Source: Zoogloea sp.
GTDB taxonomy: Bacteria; Pseudomonadota; Gammaproteobacteria; Burkholderiales; Rhodocyclaceae
Direction of reading: 5' to 3'
Assembly: GCF_028693495.1 (NCBI RefSeq)
Contig: NZ_JAQUVG010000001.1
Span: forward strand, 1-64,000
DNA length: 64,000 nt
Made by a program: the position numbers and the translations under genes. The number at the start of each line of letters is the position of its first letter. The first letter of the stretch is position 1. Below are positions 8,014-15,963 of the stretch, piece after piece. The notes below the pieces were generated by a model, which had not been told where the DNA came from, did not search any database, and saw only the letters and a program-made list of their open reading frames with translations.

Positions 8014-9839
8014 TCAGTGCCTTTGAGTGAAAGCTGGCCAGCCTGGAGAGCACTGACCGAATACGAATTGCCCGGAGTCGCATCCATATCGAAGAGCGCG
8101 CGGGCCAGAGGGTTCAAAAGGTGGGCTTCCACCTTGTTTCTGATGCCGCGTCCACCGTTGGATAAGTCCGATAGGCAGAGCGTCCGTAGGCTCCTCATCG
8201 CTTCAGGCGCAAGGAACACTCCGAGCTCCTGCGACTTCAAGTCTTCGAGGGTGTTAGCCACCATCTGCTGGAAAATCTGGTCTGCGATGTCCTCGCGGAT
8301 AAAGTCGAAAATGATGATGTTCTCGCCCATGCGGTTGAGAATCTCCGGGCGATTCAGCACGAACTTGAAGTGCCGTTCGATTTCAGATGCGACCTTCTGT
8401 TTGACTGTCTCGTAGGGTTCCTGTGGACGGACATTAAGTTCGCGCTCACCCGAGTCAGTCATCTTGTAGATGCCCAAATTCGACGTGAACACGATGAGAG
8501 CCTCTGAGAAGTACACCCGGTCGCCACGTCCCGAAGTGAGCACGCCGTCGTCCAGAATCTGAAGAAACTTGTCCAGAACCCGGGGATGCGCTTTCTCGAT
8601 TTCATCGAAGAGGACTACGCTGAACGGCTTCTCGCGAATCGCATTAGTGAGCTCTCCTCCAGCGTCATAGCCGACGTACCCGGGAGGCGCGCCCAGCAGC
8701 CTTTGGTCAGAGTGCTCAGCGCTGAATTCAGACATGTCAAAACGGATATAAGCGCTCTCATCCCCAAACAGAAGGCTGGTAATGGTCTTGGCTAACTCAG
8801 TCTTGCCGACGCCGGTCGGCCCGGCAAGGAACGCGACCCCGCGGGGTCGTCCCCCACGTCTGCCACCGCCAACACCCGTCACGGCTCTCTTGACGATGTC
8901 GAGCATGTGCACAACCGCATCGGGCTGCCCTTTGACGCGCTGCCTGATGAAGGATTCGGCGTTCTTAAGCCTCTCCCGACTGATTTGCAGCCATGGGTCT
9001 TCGGTGACTCCGACCTTGTAGCGGCGCACTGCGTCAGCAATCTTGTCGAAAGGGACGCCTTCAACGCGCGCCAAGACTGAAATCGCGTTCACGTCGCCCA
9101 GGAGCATTCCCTCTGTGCTGTTGACAAACTCGTCCTGAGCCTTCTTCAGGCTTTCCGGCGCAGCCTGTGCGGCACCTCCGAGTGGCTTGAGAAGCGCAGG
9201 TGCCAGTGCGCGCCGCGCTCGATTATCTGGTCGGGGCACTGGAATGTGGCGCAAGCGTGGATTCTCCACGATGAACCAGTCCGGAAGGTCGCCCTCCTTT
9301 TCTACAATCCACACGACCGTGTTGAAGAATGGCCGCCGGTCGGCACCCGCAGGCCGAGGAGCCGCCTGCAGGGACAGCACCAGAGCCTGCGTGAACAGTT
9401 GGTGCTCCGCTGCTGTGGGGTCTGGGGGCCGGGTAAGAAGGCGGGCAGCAAAATCGACAATCAGTGCGACCGGCTCTCCCTGCCGCCTGACGATTCTGTC
9501 GAGTGCTCCTGCCAGCAGCTCGGCCCCAGCCCTGCCTTGGCCGCCTTCAGTAATCAGGCCAAGCTCCTGCAACAAGCCAGCATCTGCACTCGTGGCGTCG
9601 CTGGGGCTAGGCACGACACTGAAACCGGCGAGTGGCTGAAACAGGATGGTGTTGGCGTATCCAGTGCGCTTGAGTGCGGCGGCGACGCACTGATTCAAAG
9701 ATTGAGCGGTTACGACCCCTGGCTGCACTTCAACAACCTGGAGATCCCGCACATTGCCCGATAGAACAAACTGGCTCTTGAGCGGCAGGAAGCGCTCGAA
9801 ATCACGCAGCCAGCGGCTTGCTTGGTTCTTAGGCTCCAC
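8010..9839 (-). CDS. ClpB/Hsp100-type AAA+ ATPase with a divergent N-terminal half
   Basis: A 609-residue protein and the first gene of the operon. The C-terminal half is a ClpA/B D2-type AAA+ module: Walker A GPTGVGKT (340-347), pore loop GYVGYDAGG (from 387), Walker B VVLFDEIEKAH (near 408), sensor 1 FTSN (451-454), arginine-finger segment RPEILNRM (near 497) and a sensor-2-like GGRGIRNK. The first 300 residues lack a P-loop but have alternating strand/helix patches (FVLSGNVRDL, VALIVDFAARLL, NTVVWIVEKEG) that look like a degenerate AAA fold. That is inference. It probably remodels or unfolds a protein, perhaps an operon partner. The GTG start is supported by a strong AAGGAG at 9845-9850. 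No protease or ClpP-binding loop is evident. Confidence 0.85.
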   Translation of the reverse strand: MEPKNQASRWLRDFERFLPLKSQFVLSGNVRDLQVVEVQPGVVTAQSLNQCVAAALKRTGYANTILFQPLAGFSVVPSPSDATSADAGLLQELGLITEGGQGRAGAELLAGALDRIVRRQGEPVALIVDFAARLLTRPPDPTAAEHQLFTQALVLSLQAAPRPAGADRRPFFNTVVWIVEKEGDLPDWFIVENPRLRHIPVPRPDNRARRALAPALLKPLGGAAQAAPESLKKAQDEFVNSTEGMLLGDVNAISVLARVEGVPFDKIADAVRRYKVGVTEDPWLQISRERLKNAESFIRQRVKGQPDAVVHMLDIVKRAVTGVGGGRRGGRPRGVAFLAGPTGVGKTELAKTITSLLFGDESAYIRFDMSEFSAEHSDQRLLGAPPGYVGYDAGGELTNAIREKPFSVVLFDEIEKAHPRVLDKFLQILDDGVLTSGRGDRVYFSEALIVFTSNLGIYKMTDSGERELNVRPQEPYETVKQKVASEIERHFKFVLNRPEILNRMGENIIIFDFIREDIADQIFQQMVANTLEDLKSQELGVFLAPEAMRSLRTLCLSDLSNGGRGIRNKVEAHLLNPLARALFDMDATPGNSYSVSALQAGQLSLKGTE

Positions 9840-9941
9840 TCTGACTCCTTGTGCAAAGATCGTGTCCCGGGACGTGGTGCAAGAAGCGTCAACATAAGCG
9901 TTCAGCGGGTCATCCCATCCCCGGTTTGGCAGGAGCGCATG

Positions 9942-10100
9942 TCAGGCTGCGACCGCAGGCGGGCCGACCTTGGAATTGTCACCAACTTCGGCGAGCGTTT
10001 CCAGTGTCATGTAACGACGGTAGATTGAGGCCTCGTTCGGGAAGCGCTCGCGCAATGGGTCGGCACGCGTGTCCCAGCTGCGGTCGCCGTGGTAGCACAT
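9942..10100 (-). pseudogene. 52-codon ORF, probably the C-terminal remnant of a truncated gene
   Basis: On the minus strand an ATG at 10098-10100 opens 52 residues beginning MCYHGDRSWDTRADPL and ending VGPPAVAA, with TGA at 9942-9944. The composition (FPNEASIYRRYMTLETLAE) reads like genuine protein rather than a shadow frame. There is no Shine-Dalgarno before the ATG, and the frame is open upstream only to a TAA near 10137, so it looks like the tail of a larger gene cut when the neighbouring island arrived. A true small protein cannot be excluded. I do not recognise the family. Confidence 0.35.
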
Positions 10101-10188
10101 GCACGCAGTGAAAGCGCTAGAGGCGGGGGCCGGACGAGGTTAGCCTGTGTCCGCCGTGAATGCATCGGGAGATGTGCCTGCCCGTTCC

Positions 10189-10212
10189 AAAAGGGCGCCT
10201 GGTGGCGCCTTT
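10189..10212 (-). terminator. hairpin terminator downstream of the diguanylate cyclase gene
   Basis: Read leftward, AAAGGCGCC, a four-base ACCA loop and GGCGCCCTTTT form a stem of about nine pairs with one bulged base, ending in a TTTT run. It lies about 85 bases after the stop of the cyclase gene at 10295 and would separate it from the accessory operon. Confidence 0.6.
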
Positions 10213-10294
10213 GGGGCCGGGGAGAGACGAAGGGGGCGTGCTCCGGGCTCCGAGGCTCAAGGCGTCGAACGTTCAGGTGGTCCGGCGGGAGGCT

Positions 10295-11893
10295 TCAGCC
10301 GGGGAGGGCAGGGGCGGTTTGAGCATCCTCGGAGAGTGGCGTCTCATCGTCCACGAAGCGGATGACGCCGCGGCCTGCGTCCTTGGCCCGATACATGGCA
10401 GCGTCGGCCTGGTCGAGGAGTTCTCCGGGGCTGCTGGCCGGGTAGGCGAAGAGGTGGATGCCGATGCTGGCCGAGCAGTGATGGGTGACCTGCAGGGGGT
10501 GGCCGTCCACCTGGATATCCAGCACGTAGGGGGCGCTGAGGGCCTGAAGTACCTTCTCGGCCACGTTCAGGGCTTGCTGGCGGGCTTCCTGGGGGGACTC
10601 GTGCAGATCCCCCAGCAGGACCACGAACTCGTCGCCACCAAAACGTGCCACCGTGTCGCTTTCGCGGACGGCGCCGCGCAGGCGCTGGGCTACTTCGATC
10701 AGCAGCAGGTCCCCCACCTGGTGCCCGTGCTGGTCGTTCAGGCTCTTGAAGTTGTCCAGGTCCATGAACATCAGCCCGATATGCCGGCCGTTGCGCTTGT
10801 GGTTGACCACCGCCTGCTGGAGCCGGTCCATGAGCAGGCGGCGGTTGGGCAGCTGGGTCAGGGCATCCTGGTGGGCGAGCAGGCGGGCCTGCTCTTCCAT
10901 CTCCTTGCGTTCGTGGATGTCGGTGAGGAAGGTGAGGGTGGCCGGCTGCCCTTGCCATTCAAACTGGACGCCGCTGATGCGGAACCAGCGGGGGCCCCCG
11001 GGGCGGGTGATGAGGCGGATGTCGTAGGCCTGGTTGTCGGCGACACCATCGAGGCGGGTCTGGTAGTGGCTGAGGGCGATGGAGAGGTCGTCCGGGTGGA
11101 TCACGTCCGGAATGGATTTGCCCAGGAGCTCGGCCTGGCTGTATCCCAGCAGCTCGCAGGCCCGGGGGTTGGCAAACCGGCAGCGCTGCTCGTTGAGGAT
11201 GCAGATGCCCTCCTGGGCCGCTTCGATCAGGCGGCGGTACTGATCCTCGCTGCTGAGCAGCTCCTGCTCGGTGCGTTCCTGGACCATCAGGATCATGCCC
11301 AGGGCCATCAGCAGGACCGACAGCAGGCTGCAGAAGAACAGCAGGCTCTGGACCGGAGCCGACGTGAAGATATGGGTGACCGGGGTGCCCCCACCCAGCA
11401 CCGCGACCGTGCGGGCCAGCACTGCGGCCAGGATGACCGCGGCCCCGCAGGCCAGTACATACTGGCCGTGACCTACGGTCTTGCGGCGTTCTGCCCACAG
11501 GGGGACCAGGGCCAGGGTCAGCTGGACCATGATATGGACGCCGCTGAGTACCAGACGGCCAGCCATGCTGTCCAGGAGGAGGTGAAAGAGCAGTCCGGTG
11601 AGGGGCACCGGCAGCCAGAGTCGCCAGCGTGGCGGTGAGCGCCGGTGGAAGCAGTAGATGCCTTCGCCGAACAGGGCCAGGTTGATGCTGATGGCCAGAT
11701 TGCCGCCGGTGATGGAGAGCAGGTCACTGATTTGCCCCCGCAGGCCGAGCAGGATGTGGGCCAGGCTGAACAGGAGCAGGGCGCCGGCCCAGATCTGTAG
11801 CTCCGGGTGGCGTCGGCGCGCGGTGACCAGCAGGGTGGTGCTCAGCAGTGCGCTGACCGTGATGAGGACCAGGAACAGGGTCTGGACGTGCAT
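10295..11893 (-). CDS. membrane-bound PAS-GGDEF diguanylate cyclase
   Basis: Makes c-di-GMP from two GTP at the inner membrane. From the ATG at 11893 the protein has 532 residues. About seven hydrophobic segments fill the first 215 residues, followed by a PAS domain (about 225-345) and a GGDEF domain. The active site is intact (RFGGDEF), and RESD lies five residues upstream of GGDEF, the RxxD product-inhibition I-site. No EAL domain is present. A longer frame from a GTG at 11950 adds 19 residues without hydrophobic character; I prefer MHVQTLFLV because it starts directly into the first membrane helix. Neither start has a clear Shine-Dalgarno. The signal sensed by the membrane or PAS part is unknown. 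Confidence 0.88.
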   Translation of the reverse strand: MHVQTLFLVLITVSALLSTTLLVTARRRHPELQIWAGALLLFSLAHILLGLRGQISDLLSITGGNLAISINLALFGEGIYCFHRRSPPRWRLWLPVPLTGLLFHLLLDSMAGRLVLSGVHIMVQLTLALVPLWAERRKTVGHGQYVLACGAAVILAAVLARTVAVLGGGTPVTHIFTSAPVQSLLFFCSLLSVLLMALGMILMVQERTEQELLSSEDQYRRLIEAAQEGICILNEQRCRFANPRACELLGYSQAELLGKSIPDVIHPDDLSIALSHYQTRLDGVADNQAYDIRLITRPGGPRWFRISGVQFEWQGQPATLTFLTDIHERKEMEEQARLLAHQDALTQLPNRRLLMDRLQQAVVNHKRNGRHIGLMFMDLDNFKSLNDQHGHQVGDLLLIEVAQRLRGAVRESDTVARFGGDEFVVLLGDLHESPQEARQQALNVAEKVLQALSAPYVLDIQVDGHPLQVTHHCSASIGIHLFAYPASSPGELLDQADAAMYRAKDAGRGVIRFVDDETPLSEDAQTAPALPG

Positions 11894-11999
11894 GGGAGGC
11901 CGCAGCGAGGATGCAGTGGGGATGAAGCTCCGGAAGCGACCTTCCCCCACTGGAGGCCCGCACCCTGGCGGAAGCCGCCTGCAGGAAATGCTCCGGGGC

Positions 12000-12326
12000 T
12001 CAGGTCATTTTGTGGATGAGGTCGTCCCGCAGGCGGCGGAGGCCTTCCGGCATGACCAGGGTATCCCGGTCCCAGCCTTCCAGCTCCAGGACCCGGGTGA
12101 GGCATTCTTCCATCACCCGGTGGGCTTCGATGCTGGCTTCGGCGATCACGGAGTGCACCTCTGCGACGCCGCCAGGTTCGGCCAGACAGGCGCGCTGGTA
12201 GCGGATCAGCTCCCGCAGGCGACCAATTTCGGAAGCTACCTGGCCGGGGCAGGCGCACATGTAGAGCATCGCCTCTTCGGCGATGTGTTCCAATTCTCGA
12301 TCAGTATAGATTTGTTGCAGGTCCAT
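12000..12326 (-). CDS. small conserved hypothetical cytoplasmic protein
   Basis: A 108-residue, mostly helical, acidic protein starting MDLQQIYTDRELEHIAEEAM. It contains cysteines near residues 24-26 (CAC) but no recognisable metal-binding or catalytic motif, and no signal peptide. It sits leftward just upstream of the diguanylate cyclase with a 106-base gap, and could share transcription with it. I do not recognise the family. The coding call rests on codon bias, the plausible amino-acid composition and lack of overlap with other genes. Confidence 0.6.
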   Translation of the reverse strand: MDLQQIYTDRELEHIAEEAMLYMCACPGQVASEIGRLRELIRYQRACLAEPGGVAEVHSVIAEASIEAHRVMEECLTRVLELEGWDRDTLVMPEGLRRLRDDLIHKMT

Positions 12327-12528
12327 GGCTGGATTGTCCTTGCGTGGCCCGTGACTGGCAACTATCGGGACGATAGGGTGTATTCCTCAGTCGTGCAACG
12401 TTAACAGAAAGCCCGGAAATCTTCGCGAGAATAATGCCCCAAAGTGGGCGCGAACCTGGCGGTGCCCGGGCTGCCCAAGGGCATGAAGTCCGGTATCGTC
12501 GCCGGTGGGCATGGGGAGAAGGGTCAGT

Positions 12529-13188
12529 ATGAGCAAGGATGAGGAAGGGCGCCGTTTCGGCTTGCCGGACGCGGCCAAGGAGGCCCACCTGCAGGCGGTT
12601 AAGGCGCGCCTGCAGGTGGGGCCGGAGGGCAGTCCGGGGCGTCGGGACGGGGGCAGCCTGTGGCCGTCCATCCTGTTCTGGACCGCGCTGATCGGTCTGG
12701 GTACCTGGGGGGCCAGTCACTGGCTGTCGTCCAGCCGGGGTGCGCGGGATTTCCAGGTGCTGGCCGACGGGGCGCTGGAGCTGCGCCTGGGCCGCGGCGG
12801 GCACTATGAGGTGGGAGGTAGCGTGGAGGGCTTGCCAGTGCGTTTCCTGGTGGATACCGGTGCCAGCGTCAGCAGCGTCTCCCGTGCCTTGGGAGAGCGG
12901 CTGGGGATCCGTGCCTGTCCGGCCGTTGGATTCGACCTGAGTGCCAGCCACGAGCCGGGCTGCTGCCGGCCTCAGGTATTTTCGACGGCCAACGGGCAGG
13001 TGGAGGCCTGCGTGGCTCGGGTACCGTCCCTGCGTTTCGGCCCCTTCGAGGTGCGCCATGCCCGGGTTGCGGTGATGCCCGGGATGGATGATCAGGCGCT
13101 GCTCGGGATGGATGTACTGCGCCACTTCCGTCTGGTCCAGCAGGACCGGAGGCTGGTGGTGAGCCGGTCCGGGGAGCCGGGTCGATGA
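12529..13188 (+). CDS. retropepsin-like (clan AA) aspartic protease, TIGR02281-type, membrane-anchored
   Basis: A 219-residue protein. One hydrophobic helix (about residues 42-62) follows a short cytoplasmic N-terminus. The remainder is a single-lobe aspartic protease domain with the DTGAS active-site motif (FLVDTGASVSS), and the later segment LLGMDVLRHF is typical of the fold. These bacterial homologues are expected to act as dimers, probably facing the periplasm. The start MSKDEEG is chosen because GGGAGAAGGG lies at the right distance; an upstream ATG adds eight residues. Its stop overlaps the next gene by ATGA, coupling it to the PanE-like reductase. The substrate is unknown. Confidence 0.8.
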   Translation: MSKDEEGRRFGLPDAAKEAHLQAVKARLQVGPEGSPGRRDGGSLWPSILFWTALIGLGTWGASHWLSSSRGARDFQVLADGALELRLGRGGHYEVGGSVEGLPVRFLVDTGASVSSVSRALGERLGIRACPAVGFDLSASHEPGCCRPQVFSTANGQVEACVARVPSLRFGPFEVRHARVAVMPGMDDQALLGMDVLRHFRLVQQDRRLVVSRSGEPGR

Positions 13189-14057
13189 GCGCCCCGGCCT
13201 ATCCCCTGGCCATCATCGGAGCGGGCGCCCTGGGTCTGCATTTTGCGGCCCGGCTGGCGACCCAGGGGCCGGTGGCGCTGTTGGCCCGCAGTGACGCAGC
13301 GGCTGCCCGGCTGCGAGCCGGCATTCAGGTGGGGTCCATCCTGTACCGTCCTGATGCCTTTGGACCGGAGGCAGTTATCCGGGCGGAGTGGGTGATCGTG
13401 CTGGTCAAGGCGGGAGACACGGCGGCGGCGGCCCGGCGGTCCCGGAGCCTGGCGCCCCAGGGCGTCGTCTCCCTGCAGAATGGCCTCACCGAACCCCTCT
13501 TGCGGGCCAGTTGCGGAGACCTGCCAGCGGGGCAGGGGATCACCACCGAAGGGGCCTGGCGGGATGCTAATGGCATCCATCCGTCCGGGGCTGGTGAAAC
13601 CCTGCTGCCGCCGGGCTTCGAGGCAGTGGCGGAAGCCCTGGAGGCGGCTGGCTTCCAGGCCCGGGTCGAGCCGGAGATTGCCGCAGCCCGGCTCGCCAAG
13701 CTGTTGGTGAATGTGGCGATCAATCCCCTTGCTGCGCTGTTCCGGGTGCCCAATGGGGCCTTGCTGGAAGAGCACTACCGGCGCCTGCTGGATGCCCTGG
13801 TGGCCGAGGCCTGGCCGGTGCTGCGGGCAGCAGGCTTGGCTCTGGACGAAGCGGATGCCCTGGCCCGGGTTTACGAGGTGGCGCGGGCCACCGGTGCCAA
13901 CCGGGCCAGCATGCTGCAGGATGTGGAGGCCGGCCGCCCCACCGAGATTGATGCAATCACCGGCGCTCTGCTGGCCCTGGCCAAGGCGCAGGGGCTTGCG
14001 CTGCCCACCCATCAAGCGCTGTACACCCTGATCCGGCAGCTTGCTCCACATTTCTGA
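13185..14057 (+). CDS. panE: 2-dehydropantoate 2-reductase family protein (ApbA/PanE-like)
   Basis: A 290-residue protein expected to reduce ketopantoate to pantoate with NADPH in pantothenate/CoA synthesis. It shows the N-terminal Rossmann motif IIGAGALGLHFAARLA, the conserved catalytic lysine segment (AKLLVNVAINPLAALF near residue 170) and the C-terminal EAGRPTEIDAITG glutamate region. Length matches the family. It overlaps the aspartic protease gene by 4 bases. Paralogues act on other 2-keto acids, so the precise substrate is not proven by sequence alone. Confidence 0.85.
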   Translation: MSAPAYPLAIIGAGALGLHFAARLATQGPVALLARSDAAAARLRAGIQVGSILYRPDAFGPEAVIRAEWVIVLVKAGDTAAAARRSRSLAPQGVVSLQNGLTEPLLRASCGDLPAGQGITTEGAWRDANGIHPSGAGETLLPPGFEAVAEALEAAGFQARVEPEIAAARLAKLLVNVAINPLAALFRVPNGALLEEHYRRLLDALVAEAWPVLRAAGLALDEADALARVYEVARATGANRASMLQDVEAGRPTEIDAITGALLALAKAQGLALPTHQALYTLIRQLAPHF

Positions 14058-14205
14058 AAAATGTTTCTGAAACAAGGCATTAACATGACGAATTGATCCG
14101 TGTCATCCAGTATTACCTTTTCTCTTGATCGCGACGGGGAGGGCGCCTAGCCTGGAGGGTGCTGCCCCGTTGGAGGGCTTGGCCGCGATGAGGGGGGAGG
14201 GGATG

Positions 14206-15015
14206 ATGTGGGGCGTGCAGACTTGGTGGTCCCTGCTGTGTGCGGTGGCCACGATCAACATCGTGGCGTGGCTTGCGGCGGGGGTGCTGCTGCGCCAGCG
14301 CCGGGGCAGCCTGTCCCCTGAAGCTTATGCCTTGCGCCGGGCCCAGTTGCTGCTGTCGGCGGGGTATGTGTTCGGTTGCGCCTTCCGCTCTTTCCTGCCG
14401 GTGTTCGACGTTCCACGCCTGGTGCTGGTGGATTCCTGGCTCTCCAGCGTGGTGGTGGGACGCTCGGTGGCCACGCTGGCGGAATTGTGCTTCGTGGCCC
14501 AGTGGGCGTTGATCCTCCAGGCCACCTCCCGGGCTACCGACAGCGCCGTGGGCCAGCGCACGGCGCGGGTGCTGGTGCCGCTGATCGTGGTGGCTGAAAT
14601 CTGTTCCTGGCATGCGGTGCTGACCACCTCCAATCTGGGCCACGTGATCGAGGAAACCCTGTGGGGGACCTGCGCGGCCCTGCTGGTCCTGAGTCTGATC
14701 GAGATCTGGCCACGCAGCCCGCGGCGCCTGCAGCCCCTCCTTCTGCTGTGGGGCGGCGCCGGCCTGGCCTATGTGTTCTTCATGTTCCTGGTGGATGTCC
14801 CCATGTACTGGTCCCGCTGGCTGGCGGACGAGGCAGCGGGGCGTCATTACCTGAGCCTGGCCCATGGACTGCTGGATGCGTCGAGCCGTTGGGTGGTGTC
14901 GCACCGCGTCGAGGACTGGGCCAGCGAGATGACCTGGATGGGGCTCTATTTCAGCGTGGCGGTGTGGTTGAGCATTGCTCTGGTTCATGCCCCATTGCCC
15001 CGGGGGAGGCGGTAG
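14206..15015 (+). CDS. multi-pass membrane protein of unknown function
   Basis: About 269 residues with roughly seven hydrophobic helices and no soluble domain. The N-terminus MWGVQTWWSLLCAVATINIVAW is immediately membrane-spanning. AGGGGGGAGG at 14191-14200 favours the ATG at 14206, or the adjacent one at 14203, over the longer frame beginning at 14125. No transporter signature, haem ligand pattern or enzyme motif is clear to me. It is followed by the YihY gene after a short gap and may be cotranscribed with it. Confidence 0.7.
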   Translation: MWGVQTWWSLLCAVATINIVAWLAAGVLLRQRRGSLSPEAYALRRAQLLLSAGYVFGCAFRSFLPVFDVPRLVLVDSWLSSVVVGRSVATLAELCFVAQWALILQATSRATDSAVGQRTARVLVPLIVVAEICSWHAVLTTSNLGHVIEETLWGTCAALLVLSLIEIWPRSPRRLQPLLLLWGGAGLAYVFFMFLVDVPMYWSRWLADEAAGRHYLSLAHGLLDASSRWVVSHRVEDWASEMTWMGLYFSVAVWLSIALVHAPLPRGRR

Positions 15016-15045
15016 CATCGGGGGGTGTTCCCCCGAAAGCCCTCC

Positions 15046-15918
15046 ATGTCTGCCGTTCCGTCGTCCTTGCCTTTTGTGCCGCCCCGCCTGGGGGCCAGCC
15101 TGTATCCTGCCGCCCGTCTGTTCCTGGCCCGTAGTGCTCCACGCCATGGCGCGGCGCTGGCCTTTTATGCGGTGTTCTCCCTGGCCCCCCTGTTGGTGGT
15201 GATCATGGCCGGGGTGGCCCTGCTGATGGGGACCGGCGAGGCCCAGAAGGCCATCCATACCTATCTGCTGCGGGCCCTGGGGGAGAGCGAGGCCCAGGCC
15301 ATCATGGCGATGACCGCCCATGCCCTGGCCCGGATCCGGTCTCCCGGGCTGGCTGCCTGGATGGCTATCGGTACGACCCTGGTGGGTGCCAGTGCGGTGT
15401 TCATGGAGTTGCAGGCAGCGCTGGCGGCCATCTGGGGCGGGCAGGCTGGGGGATCCGCAGCCCGGCGGATGCTCACGGTCCGCCTGGGGGGGCTGGCGAT
15501 GGCCCTGGGAGTGGGATGCCTCCTGGCCCTGACCCTTCTGGCCGAGGCGGCCATGCATGCGGCCCTGGCCTGGTTCGGACGGGGGATTCCCGGGCTGGGC
15601 GTGCTGGTAGGGGCCGTCGATCTGGTGTTGATGAATGGCCTCAGCGCGGGGCTGTTCGCCGTGCTGCTGGCCCGCCTGGTGCCGGCCCGGGTGCGGTGGA
15701 TCCAGGCGTTCCCCGCTGCGCTGGTGGTTACTTTGCTGTTCAGTGGAGGACGCTACCTGATTGCCTTCTATCTGGCCAATGCCGGAGTGGCCTCGGCGTA
15801 TGGCGCGGCCGGCTCCCTTGCTGCCATCCTGGTGTGGTTTTACTGGTCGGCACAGATCTTCCTGTACGGCGCCTGTGTGCTGCGGGTTCAGGCCGAGCCT
15901 GTGCCGGAGGAGCAGTGA
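15046..15918 (+). CDS. YihY/BrkB family inner-membrane protein
   Basis: A 290-residue polytopic membrane protein with the family features: an early GAALAFYAVFSLAPLLVVIMAG segment, a central GLFAVLLARLVPARVRW and a late SAYGAAGSLAAILVWFYWSAQIFLYGA segment. Members were once called RNase BN, a name now considered wrong; transport or envelope roles are proposed. The start MSAVPSS is chosen as the shorter form; a GTG at 15025 would add seven residues. It is convergent with the OmpA-like gene, and the 24-bp palindrome lies between them. Confidence 0.85.
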   Translation: MSAVPSSLPFVPPRLGASLYPAARLFLARSAPRHGAALAFYAVFSLAPLLVVIMAGVALLMGTGEAQKAIHTYLLRALGESEAQAIMAMTAHALARIRSPGLAAWMAIGTTLVGASAVFMELQAALAAIWGGQAGGSAARRMLTVRLGGLAMALGVGCLLALTLLAEAAMHAALAWFGRGIPGLGVLVGAVDLVLMNGLSAGLFAVLLARLVPARVRWIQAFPAALVVTLLFSGGRYLIAFYLANAGVASAYGAAGSLAAILVWFYWSAQIFLYGACVLRVQAEPVPEEQ

Positions 15919-15929
15919 GCTTTGTCCGG

Positions 15930-15953
15930 CCGAGGTTTCACGTGAAACCTCGG
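15930..15953. promoter_or_regulatory. parS: 24-bp perfect palindrome containing a parS-like core
   Basis: Each 12-base arm is CCGAGGTTTCAC and its exact complement, with no loop. The central 14 bases, GTTTCACGTGAAAC, equal the core of the bacterial chromosomal ParB-binding site (consensus TGTTNCACGTGAAACA). The outermost consensus T/A pair is G/C here. It lies in the 45-base gap between two convergent genes and has no T-run on either side, which argues against a simple intrinsic terminator. Confidence 0.55.
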
Positions 15954-15963
15954 TTGCCGGGGG

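Larger units (their letters stand above)
9840..10294. other. intergenic region at the edge of the accessory operon
   Basis: These 455 bases lie between the start of the AAA+ gene and the end of the diguanylate cyclase gene, both leftward. They must hold the promoter of the four-gene operon just right of 9850; a TTGACG on the minus strand at 9889-9894 is a candidate -35, but no good -10 follows. They also hold a gene remnant or small ORF (9942-10100) and a hairpin terminator (10189-10212). Base composition shifts from moderate to very high GC near 10140, consistent with an insertion boundary. Confidence 0.5.

Noticed and set aside
14057..14100. TGTTTC/GAAACA dyad after the PanE-like gene as a second parS-like or terminator site
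   Set aside because: It is short, lacks the CACGTG centre of parS and has no convincing stem plus T-run.
15930..15953. Simple bidirectional terminator for the convergent YihY and OmpA-like genes
   Set aside because: There is no loop and no T-run on either strand, while the centre exactly matches the parS core. Termination remains possible but is not the best explanation.
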